From Mycobacterium sp. DL99 (GTDB lineage Bacteria; Actinomycetota; Actinomycetes; Mycobacteriales; Mycobacteriaceae): a stretch of DNA of 64,000 bases. Under the pieces are notes generated by a model that was given only the letters and a program-made list of their open reading frames with translations, was not told the DNA's origin and searched no databases. The stretch covers positions 996,108 to 1,060,107 of the forward strand of contig NZ_SJOM01000007.1 of NCBI RefSeq assembly GCF_004762045.1. Reading direction: 5' to 3'. A program made the position numbers and the translations under genes. Shown piece by piece: positions 27,472-36,337 of this stretch; the first letter of the stretch is position 1, and the number at the start of each line of letters is the position of its first letter.

Positions 27472-27560
27472 TCTTTCTCTAGGTATTCGATTGTTCGTTC
27501 GGTGGGATTGTATGGAGGCTGTGAGAGATCTGCATCAGATCTACCAGTTGGCTGGGAGTT

Positions 27561-27899
27561 CTACGGGCTGGCGCTGATGGTCGACCGGGGAATTGCCCGC
27601 GGCCCCTCGGCCTCGTCCTCCTCGGCCAGGCCGATGCACTCACCGGCATTTCCTCCGGTGCAGGGGATGGCTCCGCCTCCGCCGGGGAGGTCCACCGCCG
27701 GCAAATCCGGATTGCCGGGGATCGCGCTGAACGGCGACGGTGAATTCGGCACCAGAAAAGGGGTGCACGTGGTCGTGTAGACGTCCTCTTCCTCACCGGA
27801 CGTGCACGTCGCATGTGCGATCGGCGCGCCCAGCCACAGGGACAGTGCGTAACCGGCGCCGGCGGCAGTCAGCACGACGGGCGCGACAAGAGATTTCAC
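27561..27899 (-). CDS. Small secreted four-cysteine protein, copy 2
   Basis: 112 residues: signal peptide (APVVLTAAGAGYALSLWLG), then TCTSGEEEDVYTTTC, NPDLPAVDLPGGGG and IPCTGGNAGECIGLAEE, the same scaffold as its two neighbours. It lacks their C-terminal SPTVHGSIG tail. Start GTG 27899: a -10 hexamer TAGACT ends 7 bases before it, so the mRNA is probably leaderless and the gene separately transcribed. Function unknown. Confidence 0.8.
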   Translation of the reverse strand: MKSLVAPVVLTAAGAGYALSLWLGAPIAHATCTSGEEEDVYTTTCTPFLVPNSPSPFSAIPGNPDLPAVDLPGGGGAIPCTGGNAGECIGLAEEDEAEGPRAIPRSTISASP

Positions 27900-27905
27900 C
27901 TCAGC

Positions 27906-27911
27906 AGTCTA
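27906..27911 (-). promoter_or_regulatory. Leaderless -10 element for small secreted protein copy 2
   Basis: Reading on the minus strand, TAGACT (TAnnnT class) is followed by 6 bases and then the GTG start at 27899, the geometry of leaderless mycobacterial genes. No ribosome site is properly spaced for this start. No clear -35 box. Confidence 0.55.
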
Positions 27912-27955
27912 GGACTACTGAGGGTTTACTGTGGGATCTCTGCAGTACGGCTGGG

Positions 27956-28345
27956 TCAGCCGATGGAGCCGTGCACGGTCGGGCTGCTGCCCACCGTCGA
28001 CTGCGGAACAGGTTCAGGCCCCTCGGCCTGCTGCTCTTCGGCCAGGCCGATGCATTGGCCGGAGTTGGCACCGGTGCAGGGGATGGAGCCGCCACCATCG
28101 GGCACGTTCACCGACGGCAGGTTCGGGTTGCCTGCGGTCGGGCTGAAGGCGTTCGGAGAGTTCGGCACGATGTCGGGGACGCACATGTTGGTGAAGGTGT
28201 CCTCGGTTTCCCCGTTGGGGCACGAGGCCAGTGACTGAGAGGGTGTCGACAGCACCGTCAGGGTGGGGGCCGCGGCCATGGCTGCTGCGATGCCTGCCGC
28301 GACGGCGAAGCGACGGATGCTGGATGGGGAGATAGCCATTGTCAT
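27956..28345 (-). CDS. Small secreted four-cysteine protein, copy 3
   Basis: 129 residues from ATG 28345 (127 from ATG 28339): signal peptide, SCPNGETEDTFTNMC, NPNLPSVNVPDGGG, IPCTGANSGQCIGLAEE and the tail SPTVHGSIG that is identical to copy 1. The DNA encoding this tail is nearly the same in the two copies (about 27076-27110 and 27956-27990), suggesting recent duplication or gene conversion. The long upstream extension of this frame is rejected because it lacks a signal peptide and runs into the promoter of the next gene. Confidence 0.82.
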   Translation of the reverse strand: MTMAISPSSIRRFAVAAGIAAAMAAAPTLTVLSTPSQSLASCPNGETEDTFTNMCVPDIVPNSPNAFSPTAGNPNLPSVNVPDGGGSIPCTGANSGQCIGLAEEQQAEGPEPVPQSTVGSSPTVHGSIG

Positions 28346-28606
28346 GCTTTCTCTTGAGGGCCTTAGGGAATTTGCTGATGACCCGGCCGAAGTGGTCCGG
28401 CGACGGTTGTAGATGATGTCGTCGCCTATCGGCATTCTACCCTTTACAAGGGAAAATAGCTGTGCAATTAGCCCGGGTTCGACGGTGCCGGACGTCCCGC
28501 TGTGAAGCGGCTGCATAGTAGCTGTGATCCCGGTGTGAGCCCGGTTGCGCGATACACGTAATGTGCAGTCCGTAACGTACTTACTCTGCCTAAGAGGTGG
28601 TCCGAA

Positions 28607-29515
28607 ATGGTCAGTGCCGACGACACAGCCCGCCAGGTCGAGTACGAGACACTCGATGACGGACGCATCGCCCGGATCTGGCTGAACCGTCCGGATGCGC
28701 AGAACGCCCAGTCCCGGACACTGCTGGTGCAACTCGACGAGGCGTTCGGCCGGGCCGAGGCCGATGACGCGGTCCGCGTGGTGATCCTGGGTGCGCGTGG
28801 CAAGAACTTCTCGGCGGGCCATGACCTCGGTTCCGAAGAAGCGTTGGCCGAGCGTCAACCGGGACCGACCCAACACCCGACGTTCCGCTCCCACGGTGCC
28901 ACCGCGGCCGGCGTCACCGAGCGAACCTATCTGCAGGAGTGGCACTTCTACTTCGAGAACACCCGGCGGTGGCGTGATCTGCGCAAGATCACCATCGCCC
29001 AGGTGCAGGGCAACGCGATCTCGGCGGCCCTGATGCTGATCTGGGCCTGCGACCTGATCGTGGCCGCCGATGACGCCAAGTTCAGCGACGTCGTCGGGGT
29101 GCGGATGGGGATGCCGGGCGTCGAGTACTACGCCCACCCATGGGAGTTCGGGGCCCGCAAGGCCAAAGAGCTACTGCTGACCGGTGATTCGATCGATGCC
29201 GATGAGGCCTACCGATTGGGCATGGTGTCCAAGGTCTTCGCGCGCGACGAACTCGAAGACAAGACACTGGAATTCGCGCGGCGCATCGCCGAACGGCCGA
29301 CGATGGCAGCCTTGCTGATCAAGGATTCCGTCAACGCGGCCAGCGACGCGATGGGCTTCACCGAAGCGCTGCGCCATGCCTTCCACATTCACGAACTCGG
29401 GCACGCGCACTGGGCGTCGGCCAACGAGAACCGCTGGCCGGTGGGCATGCCGCCCGATGTTCCCGACTGGCGGACGTTGGGGGCTCCCAAGCCCGCTCGG
29501 CGTGATACACCATGA
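28607..29515 (+). CDS. Enoyl-CoA hydratase/isomerase family protein
   Basis: 302 residues of the crotonase fold: oxyanion-hole strands VVILGARGKNFSAGHDL and VQGNAISAALMLIWACDLIV, and FSDVVGVRMGMPG for the catalytic region. It is longer than common hydratases (about 260) through an insert after the first oxyanion motif and a C-terminal helix ending PPDVPDWR; this layout recalls M. tuberculosis EchA13, from memory. AAGAGGTGG lies upstream of ATG 28607. It overlaps the following SDR by 4 bases, so the pair may carry out successive hydration and dehydrogenation of an acyl-CoA. Substrate unknown. Confidence 0.88.
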   Translation: MVSADDTARQVEYETLDDGRIARIWLNRPDAQNAQSRTLLVQLDEAFGRAEADDAVRVVILGARGKNFSAGHDLGSEEALAERQPGPTQHPTFRSHGATAAGVTERTYLQEWHFYFENTRRWRDLRKITIAQVQGNAISAALMLIWACDLIVAADDAKFSDVVGVRMGMPGVEYYAHPWEFGARKAKELLLTGDSIDADEAYRLGMVSKVFARDELEDKTLEFARRIAERPTMAALLIKDSVNAASDAMGFTEALRHAFHIHELGHAHWASANENRWPVGMPPDVPDWRTLGAPKPARRDTP

Positions 29516-30351
29516 CCATGCACATTTCGTTAGAGGATCGAACTTATCTTGTCACCGGTGGTGGTAGCGGCATCGGCAAGGGCGCCGCGGCTGCCATCGT
29601 CGCCGCCGGCGGTAATGCCCTGCTGATCGGGCGCAATGCCGACAAGCTGAGCGCGGCCGCTGAAGAGCTCGGTGCCCAGGGGCCCGGATCGGTGCGCTAC
29701 GAACCTGCCGACGTCACCGACGAGGACGAGGTCCGCCGCGCGGTCGACGCGGCCACCGCCTGGAACGGCCAGCTGCACGGTGTGGTGCACAGCGCCGGTG
29801 GGTCGCTGACCATCGGTCCGATCACCCAGATCGACTCCGAACTATGGCGCCAGACGGTCGATTTGAACGTCAACGGAACGATGTACCTGATCAAGCACGC
29901 CGGCCGGGAGATGGTCCGCGCCGGCGGCGGGTCGTTCGTCGGCATCTCGTCGATCGCCTCGACCAACACCCACCGGTGGTTCGGTGCGTACGGCGTGAGC
30001 AAGGCGGCGTTCGATCATCTGCTCAAGCTGGCAGCCGACGAGCTCGGGCCGTCCTCGGTGCGGTTCAACAGCATCCGGCCCGGCTTGACCCGGACCGAGA
30101 TGGTCGGCCCGGTCTTCGAGCTCCCGGAAGCCCGCGACGACTACAAGGCCTGCACGCCGATGCCGCGGTTCGGTGAGGTCGAGGACATCGCCAACCTGGC
30201 GGTGTTCCTGCTCAGTGACGCCGCGGGCTGGATCACCGGTCAGTCCATCGGCGTCGACGGTGGGCACAGCCTGCGCCGTGGTCCCGACATCTCGGGAATG
30301 CTGGAGCCGCTGTACGGCGTCGACGGCCTGCGTGGCGTCGTCGCCGAGTAA
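29512..30351 (+). CDS. Short-chain dehydrogenase/reductase
   Basis: 279 residues: TGGGSGIGKGAAAAI cofactor loop, HSAGG (the NNAG position), catalytic serine in GISSIAS and YGVSK. Classical SDR, NAD(P)-dependent. ATG 29512 overlaps the enoyl-CoA hydratase stop (ATGA), and the product is plausibly a 3-hydroxyacyl-CoA dehydrogenase acting after it, which is inference from the operon. A strong hairpin follows the stop. Confidence 0.88.
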   Translation: MTMHISLEDRTYLVTGGGSGIGKGAAAAIVAAGGNALLIGRNADKLSAAAEELGAQGPGSVRYEPADVTDEDEVRRAVDAATAWNGQLHGVVHSAGGSLTIGPITQIDSELWRQTVDLNVNGTMYLIKHAGREMVRAGGGSFVGISSIASTNTHRWFGAYGVSKAAFDHLLKLAADELGPSSVRFNSIRPGLTRTEMVGPVFELPEARDDYKACTPMPRFGEVEDIANLAVFLLSDAAGWITGQSIGVDGGHSLRRGPDISGMLEPLYGVDGLRGVVAE

Positions 30352-30367
30352 CTCAGGACGGACATTG

Positions 30368-30407
30368 TGCCGGGGATTGCGGTCGGTACTGGCCGCAATC
30401 CCCGGCA
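30368..30407. terminator. Bidirectional hairpin terminator
   Basis: A 15-bp stem (GCCGGGGATTGCGG with its exact complement, plus a closing T-A) and a 10-base loop lie between the convergent SDR and hydroxyacid dehydrogenase genes. There is no U-tract, as is common for mycobacterial terminators. Confidence 0.7.
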
Positions 30408-30416
30408 TTGTCATAT

Positions 30417-31304
30417 CTAGGCCGGGTGCGCTGAGCCGGCCTCCCACGCGCTGAGTGCGCCAACCGCGGACCAGTCGAGATCTCCGCCGCCGGTCGCCAG
30501 CAGGGTCAGGAACCGGTCCCGCAGTAGGCTGGCGACGGGAAGTGGTACCTGTAGGTCCTCACCCGCACTCAGTGCCAGCTTCACGTCCTTGAGGCCGAGC
30601 GTGGCGGCGAATCCGGCCGGGGTGAATTCCTCACGGGCCAGCAAACCCCCGTAGGTGCGGTACACCGGAGCGTCGAACAGCGTCGAGGTCAGCAGCTCCA
30701 CGTACTGCTGTCTGTCCACTCCGGCCTTGCCCACGAGTGCCATTGCCTCACCGAGGGATTCGATCACCGAGGCGATCAGGAAATTGCCGCTGATCTTGAC
30801 GAGGTTCGCGGCTTGAGGGTCTTCGCCGAGGACGAATGTGCGCTGCCCGATGGCATCGAAAATCGGCGACACCTTCTCGACTGTGGCCGGGGCGCCTGCC
30901 GCAACGACGAACAACTTGGCCGCCGCGGCGGCCTCGGGCCTGCCGAACACCGGGGCGGCGACGAAACCCTGGCCCGCCGCGGCATGGGCTTCGGTGAGGC
31001 GTTCGGCCAGGGCGGTGCTGACAGTCGACGACGAGACATGGACGGCGCCTTCGGACAGCGAGGCGAGGATGCCGTCGTCGCCGAATGTCACCGCCTGCAC
31101 CGCGTCGTCGTTGGCCAGCATGGTGACGACGACGTCGCCCTGACAGGCGTCGGCTACCGAGGCGGCCGGTTGTGCCCCCTGGGCGGCCAGTGCGGTCACC
31201 TTGGCGGGGGAGCGGTTGTACGCGGTGACCTCGTGACCGGCTTTGAGCAGGTTGGCGGCCATGGCCGCACCCATGTTGCCCAGGCCGATGAATCCGATCT
31301 TCAT
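30417..31304 (-). CDS. 3-hydroxyisobutyrate dehydrogenase family NAD(P)-dependent oxidoreductase
   Basis: 295 residues from ATG 31304: MKIGFIGLGNMGAAMAANLL is the beta-hydroxyacid dehydrogenase Rossmann motif, followed by a variant of the DAPVSGG substrate loop (AAPVFGRPEAAAAAKL) and the catalytic lysine in LVKISGNFLIA. The substrate-loop change resembles the glyoxylate/succinic-semialdehyde reductase or imine-reductase branch more than true HIBDH. A GTGGAG ribosome site precedes the start. The gene converges with the SDR and lies downstream of the MarR gene, with which it may be cotranscribed. Confidence 0.85.
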   Translation of the reverse strand: MKIGFIGLGNMGAAMAANLLKAGHEVTAYNRSPAKVTALAAQGAQPAASVADACQGDVVVTMLANDDAVQAVTFGDDGILASLSEGAVHVSSSTVSTALAERLTEAHAAAGQGFVAAPVFGRPEAAAAAKLFVVAAGAPATVEKVSPIFDAIGQRTFVLGEDPQAANLVKISGNFLIASVIESLGEAMALVGKAGVDRQQYVELLTSTLFDAPVYRTYGGLLAREEFTPAGFAATLGLKDVKLALSAGEDLQVPLPVASLLRDRFLTLLATGGGDLDWSAVGALSAWEAGSAHPA

Positions 31305-31368
31305 GACTCCACTCTTACCGGGTTGGTTCGAACTCTGGCGGAAGACGAAGATCTCGGCGACCGTCCGA

Positions 31369-31848
31369 TCAGGCAACGCCCTCGGATTCGGCGTCTGCCG
31401 GCGTATCGGCGATCTCGCGCATCTGGTCGACCAGTCGCGCCGCGACCTGTGCGGCGAGCCACAAGGTCACCTGGTCGTCATCCGACAGTCCGGCCAGGAG
31501 CGTGGCGATGCGCTGCTTGCGGATGCCGGCCCGCTCATCCCACAACTGCCGGCCGCCTTCTCCGACCTTGACCAGGCATGCCCGTCCGTCGTCGGGATCG
31601 TCGCACCGTTCCACCAGTCCCTGCTGTTCCAGTCGCTGAACAAGCTGCGTCATGCCCGACTGGCTCGCACCTTCCGCCTCGGCCAGTGCGGTGACCCTCA
31701 TAGGCCCCTCGCGGTTGAGGCGGACCAGAACGAGTGTTGCGCTCGCACTCAGGCCTTTGCGGTCAGCGAGATGTCGCCACATCAGATCAGCGCTCGAGAC
31801 GAGCATGGCCGAGATCGCTTCCACTCTGCTGTTCGGCGTATCGCTCAC
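31369..31848 (-). CDS. MarR family transcriptional regulator
   Basis: 159 residues with a winged helix-turn-helix: RVTALAEAEGASQSGMTQLVQRLEQQGLVERCDDPDDGRACLV, which is recognition helix plus wing with the DxRxxxV signature. Start GTG 31848. It is divergent from mmpS-mmpL across a 205-bp region, the same arrangement as Rv0678 and mmpS5-mmpL5, although the sequence is not close to Rv0678. It probably represses that efflux or lipid-export operon and itself. The oxidoreductase downstream (65 bases on) may belong to the same transcript. Confidence 0.88.
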   Translation of the reverse strand: MSDTPNSRVEAISAMLVSSADLMWRHLADRKGLSASATLVLVRLNREGPMRVTALAEAEGASQSGMTQLVQRLEQQGLVERCDDPDDGRACLVKVGEGGRQLWDERAGIRKQRIATLLAGLSDDDQVTLWLAAQVAARLVDQMREIADTPADAESEGVA

Positions 31849-32019
31849 GAGGTATTTATATCACTTTCAGGAAGTAATGCGCCGGAAACTGAGGGGCGTG
31901 GGCTTGGGCTGATGTGGCGTGGGTTCACGCGCTAACGGTCGACCATTATTGGTAATTCGCGGCGCACAGCGAAGTCACAGACTCGCCGTACGCTGCGGAT
32001 TGGTGGTCAAAGGGGTTGA

Positions 32020-32047
32020 TAGATAGTTCCTATATGCGATATATCTA
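32020..32047. promoter_or_regulatory. Candidate MarR operator / mmpS promoter region
   Basis: The inverted repeat TAGATA (32020-32025) and TATCTA (32042-32047), centred on CCTATATGCGATA, ends 6 bases before the mmpS ATG in an otherwise GC-rich region. AT-rich inverted repeats of this size are typical MarR targets. The assignment is from position and symmetry only. Confidence 0.45.
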
Positions 32048-32053
32048 GCCGTC

Positions 32054-32536
32054 ATGATCGTTGACCAGCCGGCGGATGAGCGAGGCGACCGAGCGGCCCG
32101 ACGCCCACTGGACGGAACCTTCCTGAACAAGGGCTGGCTCCCCTTGGTCACCGTCATCGCGGTCGGCATCGGATCGGTGGCCGTGTGGAAGGTGCATCAG
32201 ATGTCGGAGCCGGGGCCTGTCCCGTCGGTGCTGACCGCTCAGGCGCCCGAGCAGTTCACCCCCAAGCGGCTCACCTACGAGCTGTTCGGGACCGTCGGCA
32301 ACGGTGGGATGTTGAGCTACATCGACATCAACGGCCACCCGCACAAGGTCGACATCACCGAGCTGCCGTGGACGCACACGGAGACGACGACACTCACCGT
32401 CGTGTCGGGCAGCATCTCGGCGCAGGTCGACGGCGGCAACGTGGGCTGCCGGATGCTCGTCAACGACGTTGTGCGCGATGAACAATCGTCGACCCATGCG
32501 GATGCGGACGTCACCTGCCGGGTGAAGTCCGCATGA
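32054..32536 (+). CDS. MmpS family membrane protein
   Basis: 160 residues: cytoplasmic N-terminus, one membrane helix at about 30-48 (WLPLVTVIAVGIGSVAVW) and an extracytoplasmic beta-rich domain with the MmpS-typical YELFGTVGNGGMLSYID and the paired cysteines VGCRM and TCRV. MmpS proteins are accessory subunits of MmpL transporters. It overlaps the mmpL start by 4 bases. No ribosome site precedes ATG 32054, so translation may be leaderless or weak. Confidence 0.9.
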   Translation: MIVDQPADERGDRAARRPLDGTFLNKGWLPLVTVIAVGIGSVAVWKVHQMSEPGPVPSVLTAQAPEQFTPKRLTYELFGTVGNGGMLSYIDINGHPHKVDITELPWTHTETTTLTVVSGSISAQVDGGNVGCRMLVNDVVRDEQSSTHADADVTCRVKSA

Positions 32537-35385
32537 GCGCACACCGGGCGAAGGGGCAGGCCGTCGCCCGTGCCGTACGCGTGCTGGCGGTGCCGATCAT
32601 CGTCTTCTGGGCCCTCCTCGCCGTCAGCACCAACACGTTCATCCCGCAGGTGGAACGCGTTGCAGAACAACTCGCAGGCTCGATGATCCCGAGTTACGCA
32701 CCGTCACAGGTCGCGATGCTGCGCATCGGCGAGAAGTTTCAGGAGTCCACCTCCACCAGCCTGACGATGCTGGTGCTGGAAGCCGACCGGCCGCTCGACG
32801 ACGGCGATCACCGGTACTACGACGACCTGATGAGCCGGCTCAAGCAGGATCCGGAGCACGTGCAGTACGTCATGGACCTGTGGGGCAAGCCGATCACCGC
32901 GGCCGGCGCCCAAAGCGTCGACGGTAAGGCGACGTTCGTCCTGCTGCGACTCGCCGGCAACATCGGCCAGCTCCAGGCGAACGAGTCGGTGAACGCCGTC
33001 CGCGACCTCATCGCCAACGACACTCCGCCACCGGGACTGAAGGTCTACGTCAGCGGGGCCGCACCACTGGCCGCCGACACACTGACGATCGCCAACTCCA
33101 GCCTCAACGACATCACCATCCTGACGATCATCCTGATCGTGATCATGCTCCTGGTGGTCTACCGCTCGGTCTCCACCCTGCTGGTACCGCTCGTCAGCGT
33201 CCTGATCGAGATGCTCGTCGCCAAGGGCGTCATCGCCACCCTCGGGCACTTCGGCATCATCCCGTTGTCGTCGTTCGCGGTGAACATCGTCGTGGCGCTG
33301 ACCCTGGGCGCCGGAACCGATTACGGCATCTTTCTGCTGGGCCGCTATCAGGAGGCGAGGCAGGCCGGCGAAAGCCGGGAAGGCGCGTTCTACACCGCCT
33401 ATCGCAGCGTCGCCCCGATCATCATCGGCTCCGGGCTGACCATCGCCGGCGCCTGTTACTGCCTGAGCCTGGCGCGTCTCGACTACTTCCACACCATGGG
33501 GCCGGCCGTCGCCATCAGCATGCTGTTCACCATCGCCGCCGCACTGACGCTCGCACCGGCGATACTCACGCTCGGCAGCATGTTCGGCCTGTTCGACCCG
33601 AAACGGGCGGCCAAGGGACACCTGTACCGACGGATCGCGACGAGTGTGGTGCGGTGGCCCAAACCCGTCTTCGTCGCCAGTTGTGCGGTCGTGATGATCG
33701 GAGCGGTGTTCGTTCCCACGTACCGGGTCAGCTACGACGACCGCTTGTACCAACCTGCCGATGGCTCAGCCAATCTCGGTTTCGAGGCGTCGGACCGGCA
33801 CTTCTCGCAGAGCAAGCTGTTCAGTGAGATGCTGATGATCGAGAGCGATCACGACATGCGTAACTCGGCGGACTTCATCTCCCTGGACCGGGTCGCGAAG
33901 AGCCTCATCCGCCTGCCCGGTGTGGCCATGGTGCAGAGCATCACCCGTCCCTTGGGCCGGCCGTTGGAGCACGCGACGATCCCGTACCTGTTCACCACGC
34001 AGGGCAGCGGAAGCGGTCAGCAACTGCCGTTCAACGAGCAACAGAACGAGAACACCGACAAGCAGGCCGAGATCCAGGCGCGTTCGGTCGAGGTGCTGCA
34101 GCAGGTGATCGGGCTGACCCAGAAGATGTCCGACGAACTCCACTCGACGGTGCTCACGTTGGAGAACCTCAAACAGGTCACCGATGACATGAACGCCGGC
34201 ATCTCCAACCTCGACGACTTCCTGAGGCCGCTGAAGAGCTACTTCTACTGGGAGCCGCATTGTTTCGACATCCCGGCGTGCTGGGCAATGCGATCGCTGT
34301 TCGACTCGCTGGACGGCATCGACAGCCTCGATGCGCAGATCACCAACGCCGTCACGTCGTTCGAGGCCATCGACCAGCTGCTGCCGCAGATGATCTCGCA
34401 GTTGGAACGCATGCTGGGCGACACCCGGTCCCTGCTCGGCGTGATCACCAACAACTACGGACCTGCGCACCTGCAGTCCACGCAGACCGATCAGACGTTC
34501 TCCGATCTGATCAACGTGGGCAACGACTTCGACCAATCCCGAAGTGACGACTTCTTCTACATCCCCAGAGAGGCGTTCGACAACGAGGACGTCAAGACGG
34601 GTATGCAGCTGATGATGTCGCCGGACGGCAAGGCCGCCAGGTTCATCGTCACCCATGAGGGCAACGCCATGGGCCCGGAGGGAATCGACCACGTCGAACA
34701 GTTCCCGGACGCGATCAAGGCGGCACTCAAGGAAACCTCACTGGCCGGCGCCAAGATCTACATCGGCGGCGCGGGGTCGAACAACAAGGACATCAAGGCC
34801 TACGCCGCGTCCGATCTGCTCATCGTGGCGATCGCCGCGATCGTGCTGATCTTCTTGATCATGCTCTATCTGACCCGAAGTCTGGTGGCGGCCTTCGTCA
34901 TTCCCGGCACGGTGGCGTTCTCGTATGCCGGAGCGTTCGGGCTGTCAATCCTGGTGTGGCAGCACCTGATCGGCCTGCACCTGCACTGGCTGGTGCTGCC
35001 GCTGACCTTCATCATCCTGGTCGCGGTCGGCTCGGACTACAACCTGCTGTTGATCTCCCGGGTCAAGGAGGAGACCGGCGCCGGATTGAACACCGGGCTG
35101 ATCCGGGCGCTCGGCAGCACGGGTGGAGTGGTGACCTCCGCGGGTCTGGTGTTCGCGTTCACGATGCTGGCGATGCTGATCAGCGATCTGCGCACCATCG
35201 GTCAGGTGGGATCGACGGTCTGCATCGGCCTGCTGCTCGACACCCTGATCGTCCGGTCGTTCATCGTGCCGTGCCTGCTACGAATGCTCGGACCGTGGTT
35301 CTGGTGGCCGACCTTCATCCGACAGCGACCACTACGGCAGCGCTCGCCACAGCCGGGTCCGCTGCGGCAGGAAGCAGAGGTGTGA
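32533..35385 (+). CDS. MmpL family RND transporter
   Basis: 950 residues, twelve predicted membrane helices in two halves each with a periplasmic porter domain, the second insertion (about residues 430-720) being long and rich in helices. Proton-relay Asp-Tyr pairs are present in TM4 (GTDYGIFL, Asp263-Tyr264) and TM10 (GSDYNLLL, Asp835-Tyr836). MmpL pumps export mycolate- or siderophore-type lipids and drugs; those with a partner MmpS resemble MmpL4/5. The substrate cannot be inferred. The gene is in an operon with mmpS and a small membrane protein, and divergent from a MarR regulator. Confidence 0.93.
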   Translation: MSAHRAKGQAVARAVRVLAVPIIVFWALLAVSTNTFIPQVERVAEQLAGSMIPSYAPSQVAMLRIGEKFQESTSTSLTMLVLEADRPLDDGDHRYYDDLMSRLKQDPEHVQYVMDLWGKPITAAGAQSVDGKATFVLLRLAGNIGQLQANESVNAVRDLIANDTPPPGLKVYVSGAAPLAADTLTIANSSLNDITILTIILIVIMLLVVYRSVSTLLVPLVSVLIEMLVAKGVIATLGHFGIIPLSSFAVNIVVALTLGAGTDYGIFLLGRYQEARQAGESREGAFYTAYRSVAPIIIGSGLTIAGACYCLSLARLDYFHTMGPAVAISMLFTIAAALTLAPAILTLGSMFGLFDPKRAAKGHLYRRIATSVVRWPKPVFVASCAVVMIGAVFVPTYRVSYDDRLYQPADGSANLGFEASDRHFSQSKLFSEMLMIESDHDMRNSADFISLDRVAKSLIRLPGVAMVQSITRPLGRPLEHATIPYLFTTQGSGSGQQLPFNEQQNENTDKQAEIQARSVEVLQQVIGLTQKMSDELHSTVLTLENLKQVTDDMNAGISNLDDFLRPLKSYFYWEPHCFDIPACWAMRSLFDSLDGIDSLDAQITNAVTSFEAIDQLLPQMISQLERMLGDTRSLLGVITNNYGPAHLQSTQTDQTFSDLINVGNDFDQSRSDDFFYIPREAFDNEDVKTGMQLMMSPDGKAARFIVTHEGNAMGPEGIDHVEQFPDAIKAALKETSLAGAKIYIGGAGSNNKDIKAYAASDLLIVAIAAIVLIFLIMLYLTRSLVAAFVIPGTVAFSYAGAFGLSILVWQHLIGLHLHWLVLPLTFIILVAVGSDYNLLLISRVKEETGAGLNTGLIRALGSTGGVVTSAGLVFAFTMLAMLISDLRTIGQVGSTVCIGLLLDTLIVRSFIVPCLLRMLGPWFWWPTFIRQRPLRQRSPQPGPLRQEAEV

Positions 35386-35386
35386 C

Positions 35387-35845
35387 ATGACGACCTCCAC
35401 TCTCTTCGGCCTGTTGTCGATCGTCTTCTTCTCATTGATCTGGGTGTTCGCGATCATCGCGTTCGTGTTCACGAGGCGGTCGATGAGCAAGCCTCACGTC
35501 ACGTCGAAGCTCGACATCGGCGTCCTGCCGGCGACTTTGCGCAAGGTCCGTAAACGGGAGGCGCTCTCGGACGACGAGCTGACCTTGGCGCGTGAGGTGC
35601 TCTCCGTCCGTGGCAGCGTCCTGGCGTTCGCCGTTCCGGCCACCCTGTTCTGTATCGGATGCTTCTACGTCTTCGGCAGCCTCGAGCAACTCCACGGGCA
35701 TACCCCGTCGGAACGCACGTTCCTCGGCGTCTTTCCGATGCTGACCTCCACCAACATGGCCGTCCAGATACTCAGGAGCGTGCGACTGAAACGGCGGCTG
35801 CCGAGACCCGGGCCCGGCGCATCGCGAAAGTCATTGCTGAGCTAG
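35387..35845 (+). CDS. Small membrane protein at the end of the mmpS-mmpL operon
   Basis: 152 residues, not recognised. A first hydrophobic helix at about 5-27 (LFGLLSIVFFSLIWVFAII), a charged cytoplasmic-looking loop with KVRKREALSDDELTLAREVL, a second helix at about 77-97, and a basic C-terminal tail (RSVRLKRRLPRP). One base separates it from the mmpL stop, so it is cotranscribed and probably coupled. It could be an accessory subunit of the transporter. Its end overlaps the coxS-type gene on the other strand by 15 bases. Confidence 0.75.
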   Translation: MTTSTLFGLLSIVFFSLIWVFAIIAFVFTRRSMSKPHVTSKLDIGVLPATLRKVRKREALSDDELTLAREVLSVRGSVLAFAVPATLFCIGCFYVFGSLEQLHGHTPSERTFLGVFPMLTSTNMAVQILRSVRLKRRLPRPGPGASRKSLLS

Positions 35846-36337
35846 AGGCTTGAGCTCGGCGTCGTTGTCGGCGTGTTCGCAGACCCGGTGCACCGCGTTG
35901 ACGATGCCCTGGTAGCCGGTGCAGCGGCAGAAGTTGCCCGAAAGCCCCTCGCGGATCTCCTCGTCGCTGGGATTCGGGTTATCGCGCAGCATCGCGGTGA
36001 TCGACGTGACGAATCCCGGTGTGCAGAAGCCACATTGCAGGCCATGGCACTCCTTGAGCGCGGCCTGTACCGGGGACAGCTGCCCGTCCGGGCCGGCGAT
36101 GCCCTCGACCGTGGTCACTTCCTGGCCGTCCACCTGAACCGCGAACACCAGACATGACCGGACCGCCTGCCCGTCCAGCAGGACCGTGCAGGCGCCGCAG
36201 GCGCCGTGCTCGCAGCCGAGGTGGGTACCGGTGAGACCGCAGTTGTCCCGGAGGAAATCGGCCAGCGTGACGCGCGGCTCGACCACACCCTGGTAGTCGC
36301 GCCCGTTGACCGAAACCGCAACCGGCAGTTCATGCAT
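35831..36337 (-). CDS. coxS: Aerobic CO dehydrogenase/xanthine-oxidase type small subunit, [2Fe-2S]
   Basis: 168 residues with both iron-sulfur domains: [16 protein letters not shown] (plant-type [2Fe-2S]) and CGFCTPGF...[10 protein letters not shown] (second [2Fe-2S]). It moves electrons from the molybdenum centre to FAD. ATG 36337 overlaps the end of the FAD-subunit gene by 8 bases. Last gene of the coxL-G-M-S operon. The name is by family; the enzyme's substrate is unlikely to be CO (see the large subunit). Confidence 0.92.
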   Translation of the reverse strand: MHELPVAVSVNGRDYQGVVEPRVTLADFLRDNCGLTGTHLGCEHGACGACTVLLDGQAVRSCLVFAVQVDGQEVTTVEGIAGPDGQLSPVQAALKECHGLQCGFCTPGFVTSITAMLRDNPNPSDEEIREGLSGNFCRCTGYQGIVNAVHRVCEHADNDAELKPLAQQ

